From JAFDVL01 sp964631865 (lineage in GTDB: Bacteria; Acidobacteriota; Blastocatellia; RBC074): 64,000 nt of DNA. Shown here one piece after another: positions 52,728-60,878 of this stretch; the stretch's first letter is position 1; the number at the start of each line of letters is the position of its first letter. The DNA is taken from positions 9,701-73,700 of the forward strand of contig CAZWAK010000015.1 of NCBI GenBank assembly GCA_964631865.1. Reading direction: 5' to 3'. The position numbers and the translations under genes were made by a program. Below the pieces are notes generated by a model. The model searched no databases and was not told where the DNA came from. It saw only the letters and a program-made list of their open reading frames with translations.

Positions 52728-53840
52728 ATGAACATTCGCTTTGCCGAAGAACAAGACCTTGCCGCCGTGGCCCGCTTCAACAGTCGTTTGAAGGCCGGGG
52801 GCCGCGAGGAGGAAATGCCTTTGGATCCGGCCTTGCCCGGCGAAGCGCGTTACCGCCCCGCAGGCTTTCCGTTGTATCGTCGTTTGATTATTGCGGAGGA
52901 TGGACAGGAAGTGCGCGCGGCGATGCTGCTGTGTCATCACAACGTTTTCATTCGTGGGGAAAGTCACGATTTCTATTGGACGAAAATGCCTTTGTCCGAG
53001 GGGATCGTCAATGCCAAATATTCGCTGGCGATCATCCACCTGATGAAAAAAGCGCTGGTGCATCACCCGTTTATGATGGGCGTGGGCGCAGGCACACCGG
53101 ACTCGGACGGCTTCCGCTTGTTTGCCAGCCTGCGCTGGCGCTACGAAGCCGTGCCGTTTTTTTTCTTCCCCGTCCGCGTCGGCAAGGTTTTGCGGGGCTT
53201 GCGGTATTTGCAGAAAAGCGCCAAGCTGCGCTACGGTGCATTGCTCGGCGCGTACTCTGGTGCGGGCGCAGGCGTGAGCGGGTTGCTGGCCTTGCGGCGC
53301 AAGTTATTGACAAACTTGTCGGGGTATGAGACTTCGGTAGCCGAGACCTTTGCCGACTGGGCGGATGAGGTTTTTACGGCGGCCTTGCCGGAATACCCGG
53401 TGGCTGTTCGGTCGGACGCGGCGGCTTTGAATATCGTCTACCCGCCGGACGATCCGCGCTACATTCGGTTGCGCGTGCGGCGCAAAGGGCGAGAGGTGGG
53501 ATGGATGGTTGTCGCCCGAAAACAGATGCAGAACAATCATTACTTCGGCGATTTGCAAGTCGGCACGTTGGTGGATGGGTTCGGACGTTCCGAAGAGGTG
53601 CCCGCCTTGATTGCGGCAGGTCTCAATCACCTGGTCGAAACCGGCGTGGACCTGATTGTGGCCAACTTTTCGCACGCGGCCTGGGCGGCGGCGTGTCGCC
53701 GGGTCGGGATGTTTGGGGGGCCGAGCAATTATCAAATTTTTGTCTCCCCACAAGGGCCGCCGCTGCTGGAAGCCGCTTGCCCGTTAGACCAACTCCACAT
53801 CGCGCGCGGGCACAGCGATGGCATGGATAACCTGATTTGA
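52728..53840 (+). CDS. GNAT-like acyltransferase
   Basis: A 370-residue protein with two GNAT-like halves. The N-terminal 'MNIRFAEEQDLAAVARFNSRL' opens as many acetyltransferases do; 'LLCHHNVFIRGESHDFYW', 'GVGAGTPDSDGFRLFASLRWRYEAVPFFFFPV' and 'VDLIVANFSHAAWAAACRRVGMFGG' continue the pattern. I cannot tell whether the acetyl-CoA loop is functional. It is the first of a run of four related transferase genes. Confidence 0.68.
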   Translation: MNIRFAEEQDLAAVARFNSRLKAGGREEEMPLDPALPGEARYRPAGFPLYRRLIIAEDGQEVRAAMLLCHHNVFIRGESHDFYWTKMPLSEGIVNAKYSLAIIHLMKKALVHHPFMMGVGAGTPDSDGFRLFASLRWRYEAVPFFFFPVRVGKVLRGLRYLQKSAKLRYGALLGAYSGAGAGVSGLLALRRKLLTNLSGYETSVAETFADWADEVFTAALPEYPVAVRSDAAALNIVYPPDDPRYIRLRVRRKGREVGWMVVARKQMQNNHYFGDLQVGTLVDGFGRSEEVPALIAAGLNHLVETGVDLIVANFSHAAWAAACRRVGMFGGPSNYQIFVSPQGPPLLEAACPLDQLHIARGHSDGMDNLI

Positions 53841-53859
53841 CGCTGCCAGGCGAACTAGC

Positions 53860-54978
53860 ATGAAGCCCATCCGTCCTTTTGTGCGAGACGATATTCCGCA
53901 GGTCGCAGACCTGCACCGCCGTGTCTTCAAGATCGGTGGCAAAGCTTTGCAGCAACCGATCTCAGCGCGTTTGGTGCAGGAATATGCGGATTACTTCGAG
54001 GCCATCTTTTTTCAGAATCCCTGGTACGACGACGCCTTTCCTTCGCTCGTCTCGCAAGACGCCACGGGGAAAGTCACAGGCTTTCTGGGGGTACTGCCGC
54101 GTTGGATGCACTGGCAGGGGCGACGCCTGTATGTCGCCATCAGCAGCCAGTTCATCGTCGAGCCAGATCAACGCGCGATGGGCGCGGGCGTAATGCTCTC
54201 GAAAGCCTTCCTTTCCGGGCCGCAAGACCTTTCGCTGACCGATGAAGCGAATGCCATCTCGCGCAAACTCTGGGAGGGATTGGGTGGTGTGACGTCGGTG
54301 TTCCACAGCCTGCATTGGACGCGGCTGTTGCGTCCCAGCCAATACGCGGTTTCGTTTCTCGCGTCAGGGCTGGGCGTGGAGAAGCTGGCTGCGCCGTTCC
54401 TCCTGGCGACCAAACCCCTCTGGCATTGGGCGGATAAGCTGGCGGCGCAAAAACAGCCGAAACGTTTTAGCCAACCGTGCCCCGCCGTGGAAGCCAGAGA
54501 GTTGAGTTTGGAAGGCGTGCTGGCTTGTCTGAACGAGTTTGCGGAGAGTCGGGCGCTCTGGCCGGAATACGATGCCCACACGCTCGCTTGGGTGCGAGAC
54601 ACCATTGCGCATAAACGACGAGGAGGCGGGTTGCGCATGCGCGCCATTTATAACGCCAGAGACCTGTTGTTGGGTTGGTACATTTACTACTTGAAACCGG
54701 CGGGGGAAAGCACCCTGCTGCAAATGATGGCGCGGAAGAATTCTATCGAAACCGTACTGGAGCATCTTTTGTATGACGCCTGGCAGCAGGGTTCGCTGGC
54801 CATCACAGGCCGTGCGGAACCCTATTTTCTGCCGCTGCTGGTAGACAAATACTGTCTCTTCAACGGTGCGCCCTGGCTGCTGCTGCATTCTCACGACTCC
54901 CAATTGCTCCACAGCATTCAGCAGGGCGATGCCTTGCTTTCCAAGTTGGAAGGCGAATGGTTTATGCGGTTCAAGTAA
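53860..54978 (+). CDS. GNAT-like acyltransferase, tandem paralogue A
   Basis: A 372-residue protein. 'IRPFVRDDIPQVADLHRRVF' opens a GNAT-type fold; 'YFEAIFFQNPWYDDAFPSLV', 'GFLGVLPRWMHWQGRRLYVAISSQFIVEP' and 'SLTDEANAISRKLWEGLGG' follow. The second half resembles a degenerate repeat. It shares these motifs with the gene at 55089, so the pair arose by duplication. No signal peptide. Substrate unknown. Confidence 0.68.
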   Translation: MKPIRPFVRDDIPQVADLHRRVFKIGGKALQQPISARLVQEYADYFEAIFFQNPWYDDAFPSLVSQDATGKVTGFLGVLPRWMHWQGRRLYVAISSQFIVEPDQRAMGAGVMLSKAFLSGPQDLSLTDEANAISRKLWEGLGGVTSVFHSLHWTRLLRPSQYAVSFLASGLGVEKLAAPFLLATKPLWHWADKLAAQKQPKRFSQPCPAVEARELSLEGVLACLNEFAESRALWPEYDAHTLAWVRDTIAHKRRGGGLRMRAIYNARDLLLGWYIYYLKPAGESTLLQMMARKNSIETVLEHLLYDAWQQGSLAITGRAEPYFLPLLVDKYCLFNGAPWLLLHSHDSQLLHSIQQGDALLSKLEGEWFMRFK

Positions 54979-54988
54979 GTATTGGACT

Positions 54989-55054
54989 GTAGGGCGATTT
55001 GCTAAATCGCGCGGTTGAACGCAAGGATACACGCGATTTAGCAAATCGCCCTAC
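54989..55054. repeat. Inverted repeat with 23-base perfect arms, copy 1
   Basis: The arm at 54989-55011 (GTAGGGCGATTTGCTAAATC then GCG) is exactly complementary to 55032-55054. Each arm contains its own palindrome, CGATTTGCTAAATCG. A second element with near-identical arms is at 57981-58048, on the other side of the GNAT/FemAB pair. Confidence 0.9.
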
Positions 55055-55088
55055 GCTGGACGCTGCCAACGCGATTAAGAAAACGACC

Positions 55089-56201
55089 ATGAAAGAAAGC
55101 CTGCGAAGAAAACCTGTCCGACCGTTTACCCGCGACGACATCCCGCGCGTGGCGGAGATGTTTCAGCGTCTGATGCTCAGCGAAGGGCCGTCGCTGCAAA
55201 TGCGCGCTCCGGCCACGCTGCCCGATTACTTCGAGCAAACGTTTTTTCATCATCCCTGGTACGACGAAAATTTCCCTTCGCTGGTCTTTGAAGAAAGCGA
55301 TGGCAGAATCATAGGTTTCATCGCGGTCGTCACACGCCCGATGATGTTGCAGGGGCAATCCATTCGCCTTTCGGTGAGCTTTCACCTGATGGTCGAACCG
55401 CAAAGCCGCTCTTCGATGGCCGGCGTGCAATTGCTGAAAACGTTTTTTGCCGGGCCGCAAGACTTCTCGCTCACCGATGGCGCGGGTGAAGTCGGGCGGC
55501 GCGTTTGGACGGGCGTCGGCGGAACGACCGCGTTGCTCTATAGCCAACAATGGACGCGCGTGTTGCGCCCCACGCGACACGTCGCGGATTTGCTGAGCGC
55601 CCGAAAAAGCGTCGCGCCCATCGCGCGCGGGCTGGCTCCCATGTCCTCGCTCACCGATGCTGTCGCGGCGCGCGCGCTGCCACAACGCTTTGGCGAGCCT
55701 GCGGCGAGTTTGGTGGAAGAAGAACTGCAAGCGAATGTGCTCGCGGAACATTTGCCGCAATTCACAAAACCCTTCGCGCTGCAACCTGTGTACGACGCGG
55801 GTTCGCTTGATTGGTTGCTCACGCACGCCGCTTTGATGAAGCAACACGGCGAGTTCCAGAAAGTGTTGCTGCGCGATGCGCGCGGCGAGGTGGTGGGCTG
55901 GTTTCTGTATTACCTCAAGCCCGGCGGAGCCAGCAAAGTGTTTCAATTGGTTGCCCGCAAAGGCGCGATCTCCGAGGTGCTCGATAGCCTCTTCCAGCAC
56001 GCGCGGCGACACGGCGCAGCCACCATCAGCGGGCGTTTGATCCCACAGTACATGCAGGAGCTATCGGACAAATACTGTTACTTTGACCGCAACACCGCCT
56101 GGTTTCTCGTCCATTCTCACAACCAGGATTTGCTCAACGTCATTCATCGCGGCGAAGCGTTTCTGACCGGCCTGGAAGGCGAAGGCTCCCTCCTTTTTTG
56201 A
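55089..56201 (+). CDS. GNAT-like acyltransferase, tandem paralogue B
   Basis: A 370-residue protein, paralogue of the gene at 53860: 'VRPFTRDDIPRVAEMFQRLM', 'YFEQTFFHHPWYDENFPSLVF', 'GFIAVVTRPMMLQGQSIRLSVSFHLMVEP', 'SLTDGAGEVGRRVWTGVGG'. The start at 55089 puts the gene after the inverted repeat; earlier in-frame ATGs at 54999 are inside it. Probably a transferase acting on the same pathway. Confidence 0.68.
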   Translation: MKESLRRKPVRPFTRDDIPRVAEMFQRLMLSEGPSLQMRAPATLPDYFEQTFFHHPWYDENFPSLVFEESDGRIIGFIAVVTRPMMLQGQSIRLSVSFHLMVEPQSRSSMAGVQLLKTFFAGPQDFSLTDGAGEVGRRVWTGVGGTTALLYSQQWTRVLRPTRHVADLLSARKSVAPIARGLAPMSSLTDAVAARALPQRFGEPAASLVEEELQANVLAEHLPQFTKPFALQPVYDAGSLDWLLTHAALMKQHGEFQKVLLRDARGEVVGWFLYYLKPGGASKVFQLVARKGAISEVLDSLFQHARRHGAATISGRLIPQYMQELSDKYCYFDRNTAWFLVHSHNQDLLNVIHRGEAFLTGLEGEGSLLF

Positions 56202-56217
56202 GCGCCCCCGAAAACTT

Positions 56218-57957
56218 ATGAACATAGAATTATTGACGGGGCGCGAGGCGCAACAGCGGATCGAAGCGGCGGAGTTTCGCGCGCAATGGAAACATCTCTA
56301 CGAGCAATGTCCCTGGCGCTCGGTTTTTCAAAGCGATGATTTTGTTGTCACCTGGTACGACGCCTACAAAAGCCAATTCACGCCCGTCGTTGTTGTGGGC
56401 ACAGATGCTGCGGGCGCATTGCTTGGCCTCTTCACCTTAGCGATTGACACGACTTCAGAACAGCTTGTCGTCGCGGGCACGAGCGAAGCTGAATATCACG
56501 CCTGGCTCACTGCGCCGCAGCACGGCAACGAATTCATCACTGCGGCGCTCGACCGCTTGCGCACACAATTTCCCAACCAAACACTCACGTTGTTGTTCGT
56601 GCTGCCGAATGTCCCGCGCGAATGGATGGCCGCTGGCAGTCGTTGGAGCGAGCATTGTGCGCTGAATACGTTGCCGCGCGGGTTGATGGAGATTGGCGAC
56701 GGCAAACGCTTTCAAGATACGTTGCGGAAAAAGAAGCAAAGCAAAATCAATCGCCTCAAACGGCTCGGTCATCTGCATCTGGATCGCGTTTGTGACCCGG
56801 GAGAATTAGGCGCGATCTATGACGAAATGATGGTCTATCAGGCGCTGCGCCTGCACGCGATTCAAAACCTCTCGCACGTCGAACCTGATCCGTTCCGCAA
56901 AACGTTTTATATGAATTTGCTGCGGCAGCCGCGTATGCTGCACGTCACGGCGCTGCGTGTGGACGACCGCTTAGTCTCGGCGCAAATTCACAATTACAAC
57001 GAAGATCAGGCGCGGCTCGGCTTGATTACGCATTCGCCGTTTTATGCCAAATATTCGCCCGGCGAATTGCACATCCTGATGATGGGCGCGGAACTGGCGC
57101 AGGAAGCAATCGCCTACTTTGATTTGACGCCCGGCGGGCATTACAAAGATCGTTATGCCACCGAACACGACGAAGTCTTCGCCATCAACATCTTCTTCAA
57201 TCGCGCGCATTGCACGCGCTACAACCGCAAACGCAAGCTGATCGAGCTGGGAAAAACCGCGCTGCAACGCTTCGACATCACGCCCGACCAGACCAAAGAA
57301 GGTTTTGCGACGCTGCGAGATCAACTGCACAAATGGCGGCGCATGAAGCCGACCGCGCTTGTGTCCGCCGTCGTTCGGCGCGCATTGCGAGCCTTGTGGC
57401 ACACGGAGGAATTGCAAATCTATGCTTACGATTTGCAGCGCGCGCAGAGCTTGCCCGATGCGCAACCACTCAAGCGCGATCACTTGCCCGACGTGTTGGC
57501 GTATCAACCGCTGGAGCCGCGTCAATTGCCCGTGAATCAATTTATGAAGCAGGCGTTGGAAAGGCTCGAAGCCGGACAGCACCTCTACACGCAATGCAAC
57601 GACGGAACGCTGCAACAATATGTTTGGTTGGTCGAGCCGCAGCCGCAGAAACCTTCCACGTCGTCAGAGTTAGTGCTTCCGCCCGATGCCGTGTTGCTGA
57701 CCGATTTTTACACAGTTGCGCAAGGACAAACCTTGCCCGAAGCATCGCTCAGCCAATTGCTGCGCGAAGCTGCCAACCTGCCCGGCGCACAACAAGCCTT
57801 CCTCGCCGTCGCAGCCAATAACGACGGGCTGCGGCGCATCGTCGAAGCGTTCGGGTTAACCTATCAATACAGCCTCTTCCGCCAGCAACGTTGGGGAAAA
57901 ACGACCCGTTGGTCAACGGCTCCGACGCCCGCCCCCGCGCCATCCGTTGCATCATAA
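56218..57957 (+). CDS. FemAB/CelD-like (Acetyltransf_6) transferase
   Basis: A 579-residue GNAT-fold protein of the type found in polysaccharide and exosortase loci. The core runs from 'KKKQSKINRLKRLGHL' and 'YDEMMVYQALRLHA' through 'LHVTALRVDDRLVSAQIHNYN' to 'YFDLTPGGHYKDRYATEHDEVFAINIFF'. An N-terminal GNAT-like half precedes it, and the C-terminal 200 residues are helical and unique. It starts 16 bases after the preceding GNAT gene. FemAB-type enzymes transfer aminoacyl groups from tRNA to an amine, CelD-type act in cellulose loci; which applies is unclear. Confidence 0.7.
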   Translation: MNIELLTGREAQQRIEAAEFRAQWKHLYEQCPWRSVFQSDDFVVTWYDAYKSQFTPVVVVGTDAAGALLGLFTLAIDTTSEQLVVAGTSEAEYHAWLTAPQHGNEFITAALDRLRTQFPNQTLTLLFVLPNVPREWMAAGSRWSEHCALNTLPRGLMEIGDGKRFQDTLRKKKQSKINRLKRLGHLHLDRVCDPGELGAIYDEMMVYQALRLHAIQNLSHVEPDPFRKTFYMNLLRQPRMLHVTALRVDDRLVSAQIHNYNEDQARLGLITHSPFYAKYSPGELHILMMGAELAQEAIAYFDLTPGGHYKDRYATEHDEVFAINIFFNRAHCTRYNRKRKLIELGKTALQRFDITPDQTKEGFATLRDQLHKWRRMKPTALVSAVVRRALRALWHTEELQIYAYDLQRAQSLPDAQPLKRDHLPDVLAYQPLEPRQLPVNQFMKQALERLEAGQHLYTQCNDGTLQQYVWLVEPQPQKPSTSSELVLPPDAVLLTDFYTVAQGQTLPEASLSQLLREAANLPGAQQAFLAVAANNDGLRRIVEAFGLTYQYSLFRQQRWGKTTRWSTAPTPAPAPSVAS

Positions 57958-57980
57958 GCACCTGCGCATAAGTTCTGAAG

Positions 57981-58048
57981 CGTAGCGCGATTTGGTAAAT
58001 CGCGGTGCGGCACTTCGGAACGCACGCGATTTACCAAATCGCGCTACG
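57981..58048. repeat. Inverted repeat with 24-base perfect arms, copy 2
   Basis: The arm at 57981-58004 (CGTAGCGCGATTTGGTAAAT then CGCG) is exactly complementary to 58025-58048. Differs from copy 1 by GC/GG in the centre and by one base near the outer end. Nearly the same length and layout as copy 1 about 3 kb upstream. Confidence 0.9.
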
Positions 58049-58178
58049 CCATTATCCTGCAAAACTTTTACTCAGGTGCTTAAAACAACGCTGCTGCTTC
58101 TTCCTTTTGCCGCGCCTTCGTGATTAGATAGCGCCGTTCCTTCACACGCATCATCGTTCCTTCAGGAGCTTCGAGGTT

Positions 58179-59291
58179 ATGAAACAAGTTCTGCTCATCG
58201 CTTTGTTCATGCTGTTCAGCCGCGCTGTGTTCGCCGACAAAGACGTCAAGCCGTTGCCGCTCGGCAGCACCGCGCCGGACTTCAAATTGCCGGGCACAGA
58301 CGGGCGCACGTACACGCTCAAAGATTTTGCCGACGCGAAATTTTTGCTCGTGATTTTCACCTGCAATCATTGCCCGACCGCGCAGTATTACGAAGAGCGC
58401 ATCAAGAAACTCGTAGACGATTACAAACCCAAAGGCGTGGCCGTCGTAGCGATTCAGCCCAATGATGACAAGGCTGTGCGCCTCGATGAACTTGGCTACA
58501 CTGACCTCAACGATTCGCTTGAAGAGATGAAAATGCGCGCTGAGTACAAGCAATTCAACTTCCCCTATTTGTACGACGGTGAAACGCAAGCGGTCACGAC
58601 AGCCTACGGCCCGCAAGCCACGCCGCACGCCTTTCTCTTCGATGCCGAACGCAAACTGCAATACGCCGGACGCATTGACGACAGCGAGCGCATCGAATTC
58701 ATGAAGACGCAGGATTTGCGCGCGGCGTTGGATGCCCTGACCGCAGGCAAAGAGATCGCCGTCAAACAAACGAAGACGTTTGGCTGTTCGATCAAATGGG
58801 CGGAGAAGCGCGCCGATGCGAAACGCTTTTTGGAGAAAGTCGCGGCGGAGCCTGTGAACATTGAGCCAATTGACGCGGCGGGCTTGAAAGCCTTGCGCAA
58901 AAACCCGACCGGCAAATTGTTGCTCATCAATTTTTGGGCGACGTGGTGCGGCCCGTGCGTGACCGAGTTTCCCGAACTCATCACGATCAATCGGATGTAC
59001 CGTCATCGCGCCTTCGAAATGGTCACCGTCGCCGCGCACACGCCTGATGAAAAGGCCGAAGCCTTAGCCTTCCTCAAAAAACAACAATCATCAGGCCGCA
59101 ACCTGATGTTCGGCGGCACGGACAAATACGAATTGATGGAAGCGTTCGACCCCGATTGGACAGGCGCGCTGCCCTACACGTTGCTGCTCAGCCCCGAAGG
59201 CCAAGTGATCTACAAAGAGCAAGGCGCGTTTGATCCGCTGGAATTGAAACGCGCGATTGTGCGGTCGCTGAAAGAAGATCGGTTCAAATAG
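58179..59291 (+). CDS. Two-domain thioredoxin-like (redoxin plus TlpA-like) protein
   Basis: A 370-residue secreted protein: signal peptide 1-19 ('FMLFSRAVFA'); redoxin domain (about 25-180) with 'LPLGSTAPDFKLPGTDGRTYTLKDF' and the 'CNHC' motif in 'LVIFTCNHCPTAQYY', found in thiol peroxidase/resA-like proteins; and a second TlpA-like domain (about 230-370) with 'WCGPC'. Domain 1 has a CxxC (CNHC), typical of the family that lacks the second half of a peroxidase. Role: thiol-disulphide exchange in the periplasm, perhaps cytochrome c maturation. AGGAG and GAGG precede the ATG. Confidence 0.85.
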   Translation: MKQVLLIALFMLFSRAVFADKDVKPLPLGSTAPDFKLPGTDGRTYTLKDFADAKFLLVIFTCNHCPTAQYYEERIKKLVDDYKPKGVAVVAIQPNDDKAVRLDELGYTDLNDSLEEMKMRAEYKQFNFPYLYDGETQAVTTAYGPQATPHAFLFDAERKLQYAGRIDDSERIEFMKTQDLRAALDALTAGKEIAVKQTKTFGCSIKWAEKRADAKRFLEKVAAEPVNIEPIDAAGLKALRKNPTGKLLLINFWATWCGPCVTEFPELITINRMYRHRAFEMVTVAAHTPDEKAEALAFLKKQQSSGRNLMFGGTDKYELMEAFDPDWTGALPYTLLLSPEGQVIYKEQGAFDPLELKRAIVRSLKEDRFK

Positions 59292-59606
59292 GAAGCGGGA
59301 ACAGTTCTTGGGCCTCAATGATTAATTGAAGAGTGTGTGTAATAAAAAGCCAGTAAAACTGGGCGTTTATTCTTCCTTCTTCCTTTTTCCTTCTTCAATT
59401 CCTGACGAGAGAATTTTTCCCTCTCTCGAAAACAATGAAAAATGAAGAAGGAAAAATGAAGAATACACTTCTGCATTACGCACAGTCTTCGATTAATTGC
59501 GGTTTGAGTTCCGCGGCGGATTAGGTGTTAGGGGGCAATTTTAGTAGGGCTTTGCGGTCGTCAGCCCCAAAGCCCGATGGCCCGTTCGACGCGCGATCCA
59601 CAGACA
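59292..59606. other. Intergenic region with nested inverted repeats
   Basis: 315 bases between convergent genes, so transcription should end here from both sides. A weak terminator-like hairpin CCAGT-AAAA-CTGG lies near 59350-59362, followed by a T-rich stretch. The repeat at 59384-59456 is listed separately. No gene seen. Confidence 0.6.
59384..59456. repeat. Pyrimidine/purine inverted repeat with inner hairpin
   Basis: TTTTTCCTTCTTCA (59384-59397) and TGAAGAAGGAAAAA (59443-59456) pair exactly. Between them lies CGAGAGA/TCTCTCG (59406-59412 and 59422-59428), also perfect. The flanking sequence repeats the TTCTTCC word. It lies between two convergent genes. Confidence 0.8.
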
Positions 59607-60677
59607 CTATCGTTTGACCTCGTACAGGCTCGTAAACGGGTTTTCGATAGGCACACGCCGGACGCTGCTGAAGCCCGCTTCTGCGCATAGCTCGCGCACC
59701 TTTCGCTCATGAAATCCGACTGTCCCCAACCCTGCTCCGCCGTGAGCCAGCGAAGTGGTCATGCAATACAGCACACTGAAGCCGTGAAACATCGCGCCGA
59801 GTGGCCCGTGATTTTCTTCCAATTTGTCTGAACAATTCACGTCCAGGCAAACATAAATGCCACCGGGATTGAGTGCCTGCCGGATGGCCGTCAATAGCCC
59901 CAGCGGGTCAACGGCGTCATGCACGACTTCAAACGTCGTGATGACATCGAACTGCTCCGGGATTCCCTTTGCAGCATCCAGTTGCTGAAAGCGCACACGA
60001 TCCGCGACCCCTGCGGCCTGCGCTTTGGCTGTGGCAAGTTCGATGGTCGGGCCGAAATTGTCGTAGCCGATATAACGAGAATTGGGGAACGCCTGCGCGA
60101 GTTTGATGAGCGCGCGGCCTCGCCCACAGCCAATGTCCGCGACGGACGCGCCGCTCTCCAACTTCGCCTGCACGTCCGGCATCAGCGGAAGCCATTTGGG
60201 CAACAACTGATGCTCGTACCAGCCGCCCGTGAATCGTTCCAGCCCGTCCCACATGTCGCTGTGATAGACCGACTGCAACAAGCCGCCGCCCGTGCGAAAG
60301 TGGGTGACGAGTTGATCCAGATTGGCGGCCATCGCAGGAATCATCTGATACACGCCGCCAAAGAAGGCTTCGCCGTTTTCTTCCGCGAGTGCGGGGACGT
60401 GTTCTGGGGGCAAGGTAAACCGCCCGCTGGTCGGATCGTATGCGATATACCCGGCACTGGCCATTCCACCCAGCCACTCGCGCGCATAGCGTTCGTTAAG
60501 GCCTGTGCGCGCGGCAAATTCGACACTCGTCGCAGCACCATTGGCCGCGAGGTCTTTGAAGAGGCCGAGGCGATCTCCCAGCGTGGCTAAGGTCGTCACC
60601 ATCGCAGCGCTCGTGTCATTAAGCACTTTCCCGATAAACGCTTCCACTTTTGTAGGGTCTGGCATGGTTTCTTTCAT
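59607..60677 (-). CDS. SAM-dependent methyltransferase with N-terminal winged helix (Rv2258c-like)
   Basis: A 356-residue class I methyltransferase. The N-terminal 110 residues form a winged helix ('LGDRLGLFKDLAANG', 'LNERYAREWLGGMASAGYI'). The Rossmann motif I is 'VADIGCGRGRALIKLA', and motif post I has 'YIGYDNFGPTIELA', then 'FDVITTFEVVHDAVDPLGLL' and 'ALNPGGIYVCLDVN'. Preceded by AAAGGAA on its strand. Methyl acceptor unknown. It is convergent with the thioredoxin-like gene. Confidence 0.88.
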   Translation of the reverse strand: MKETMPDPTKVEAFIGKVLNDTSAAMVTTLATLGDRLGLFKDLAANGAATSVEFAARTGLNERYAREWLGGMASAGYIAYDPTSGRFTLPPEHVPALAEENGEAFFGGVYQMIPAMAANLDQLVTHFRTGGGLLQSVYHSDMWDGLERFTGGWYEHQLLPKWLPLMPDVQAKLESGASVADIGCGRGRALIKLAQAFPNSRYIGYDNFGPTIELATAKAQAAGVADRVRFQQLDAAKGIPEQFDVITTFEVVHDAVDPLGLLTAIRQALNPGGIYVCLDVNCSDKLEENHGPLGAMFHGFSVLYCMTTSLAHGGAGLGTVGFHERKVRELCAEAGFSSVRRVPIENPFTSLYEVKR

Positions 60678-60825
60678 TTCAAGATTCCTTTCTCTGTTGA
60701 GAAGAGGCGGCGGATGATTGCGTCATCGCAACGCCCCACTTACAATGTTCGTTCTTCTTACTTCAGCTCATTTATGCGGCGGATGGTAGGCTCGCAGTTA
60801 TTTTCTTGTCCTGAAAAAATGTCAG

Positions 60826-60845
60826 GAAATTTCTAAGAAATTTCT
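60826..60845 (+). promoter_or_regulatory. Direct repeats (11-bp period) upstream of the first winged-helix gene
   Basis: GAAATTTCT occurs at 60826-60834 and again at 60837-60845, exactly 11 bp apart, about 34 bases before the start codon. A weaker copy (AAAAATGTC, 60815-60823) is also in register. OmpR/PhoB-type winged helices bind direct repeats of this spacing. Confidence 0.5.
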
Positions 60846-60878
60846 TTGGGAGGGTTTTCAGTCCTTTGGGGGAGGGCG

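Noticed and set aside
54989..58048. Composite transposon
   Set aside because: The bracketed genes are a GNAT and a FemAB-like transferase; there is no transposase and no visible target duplication.
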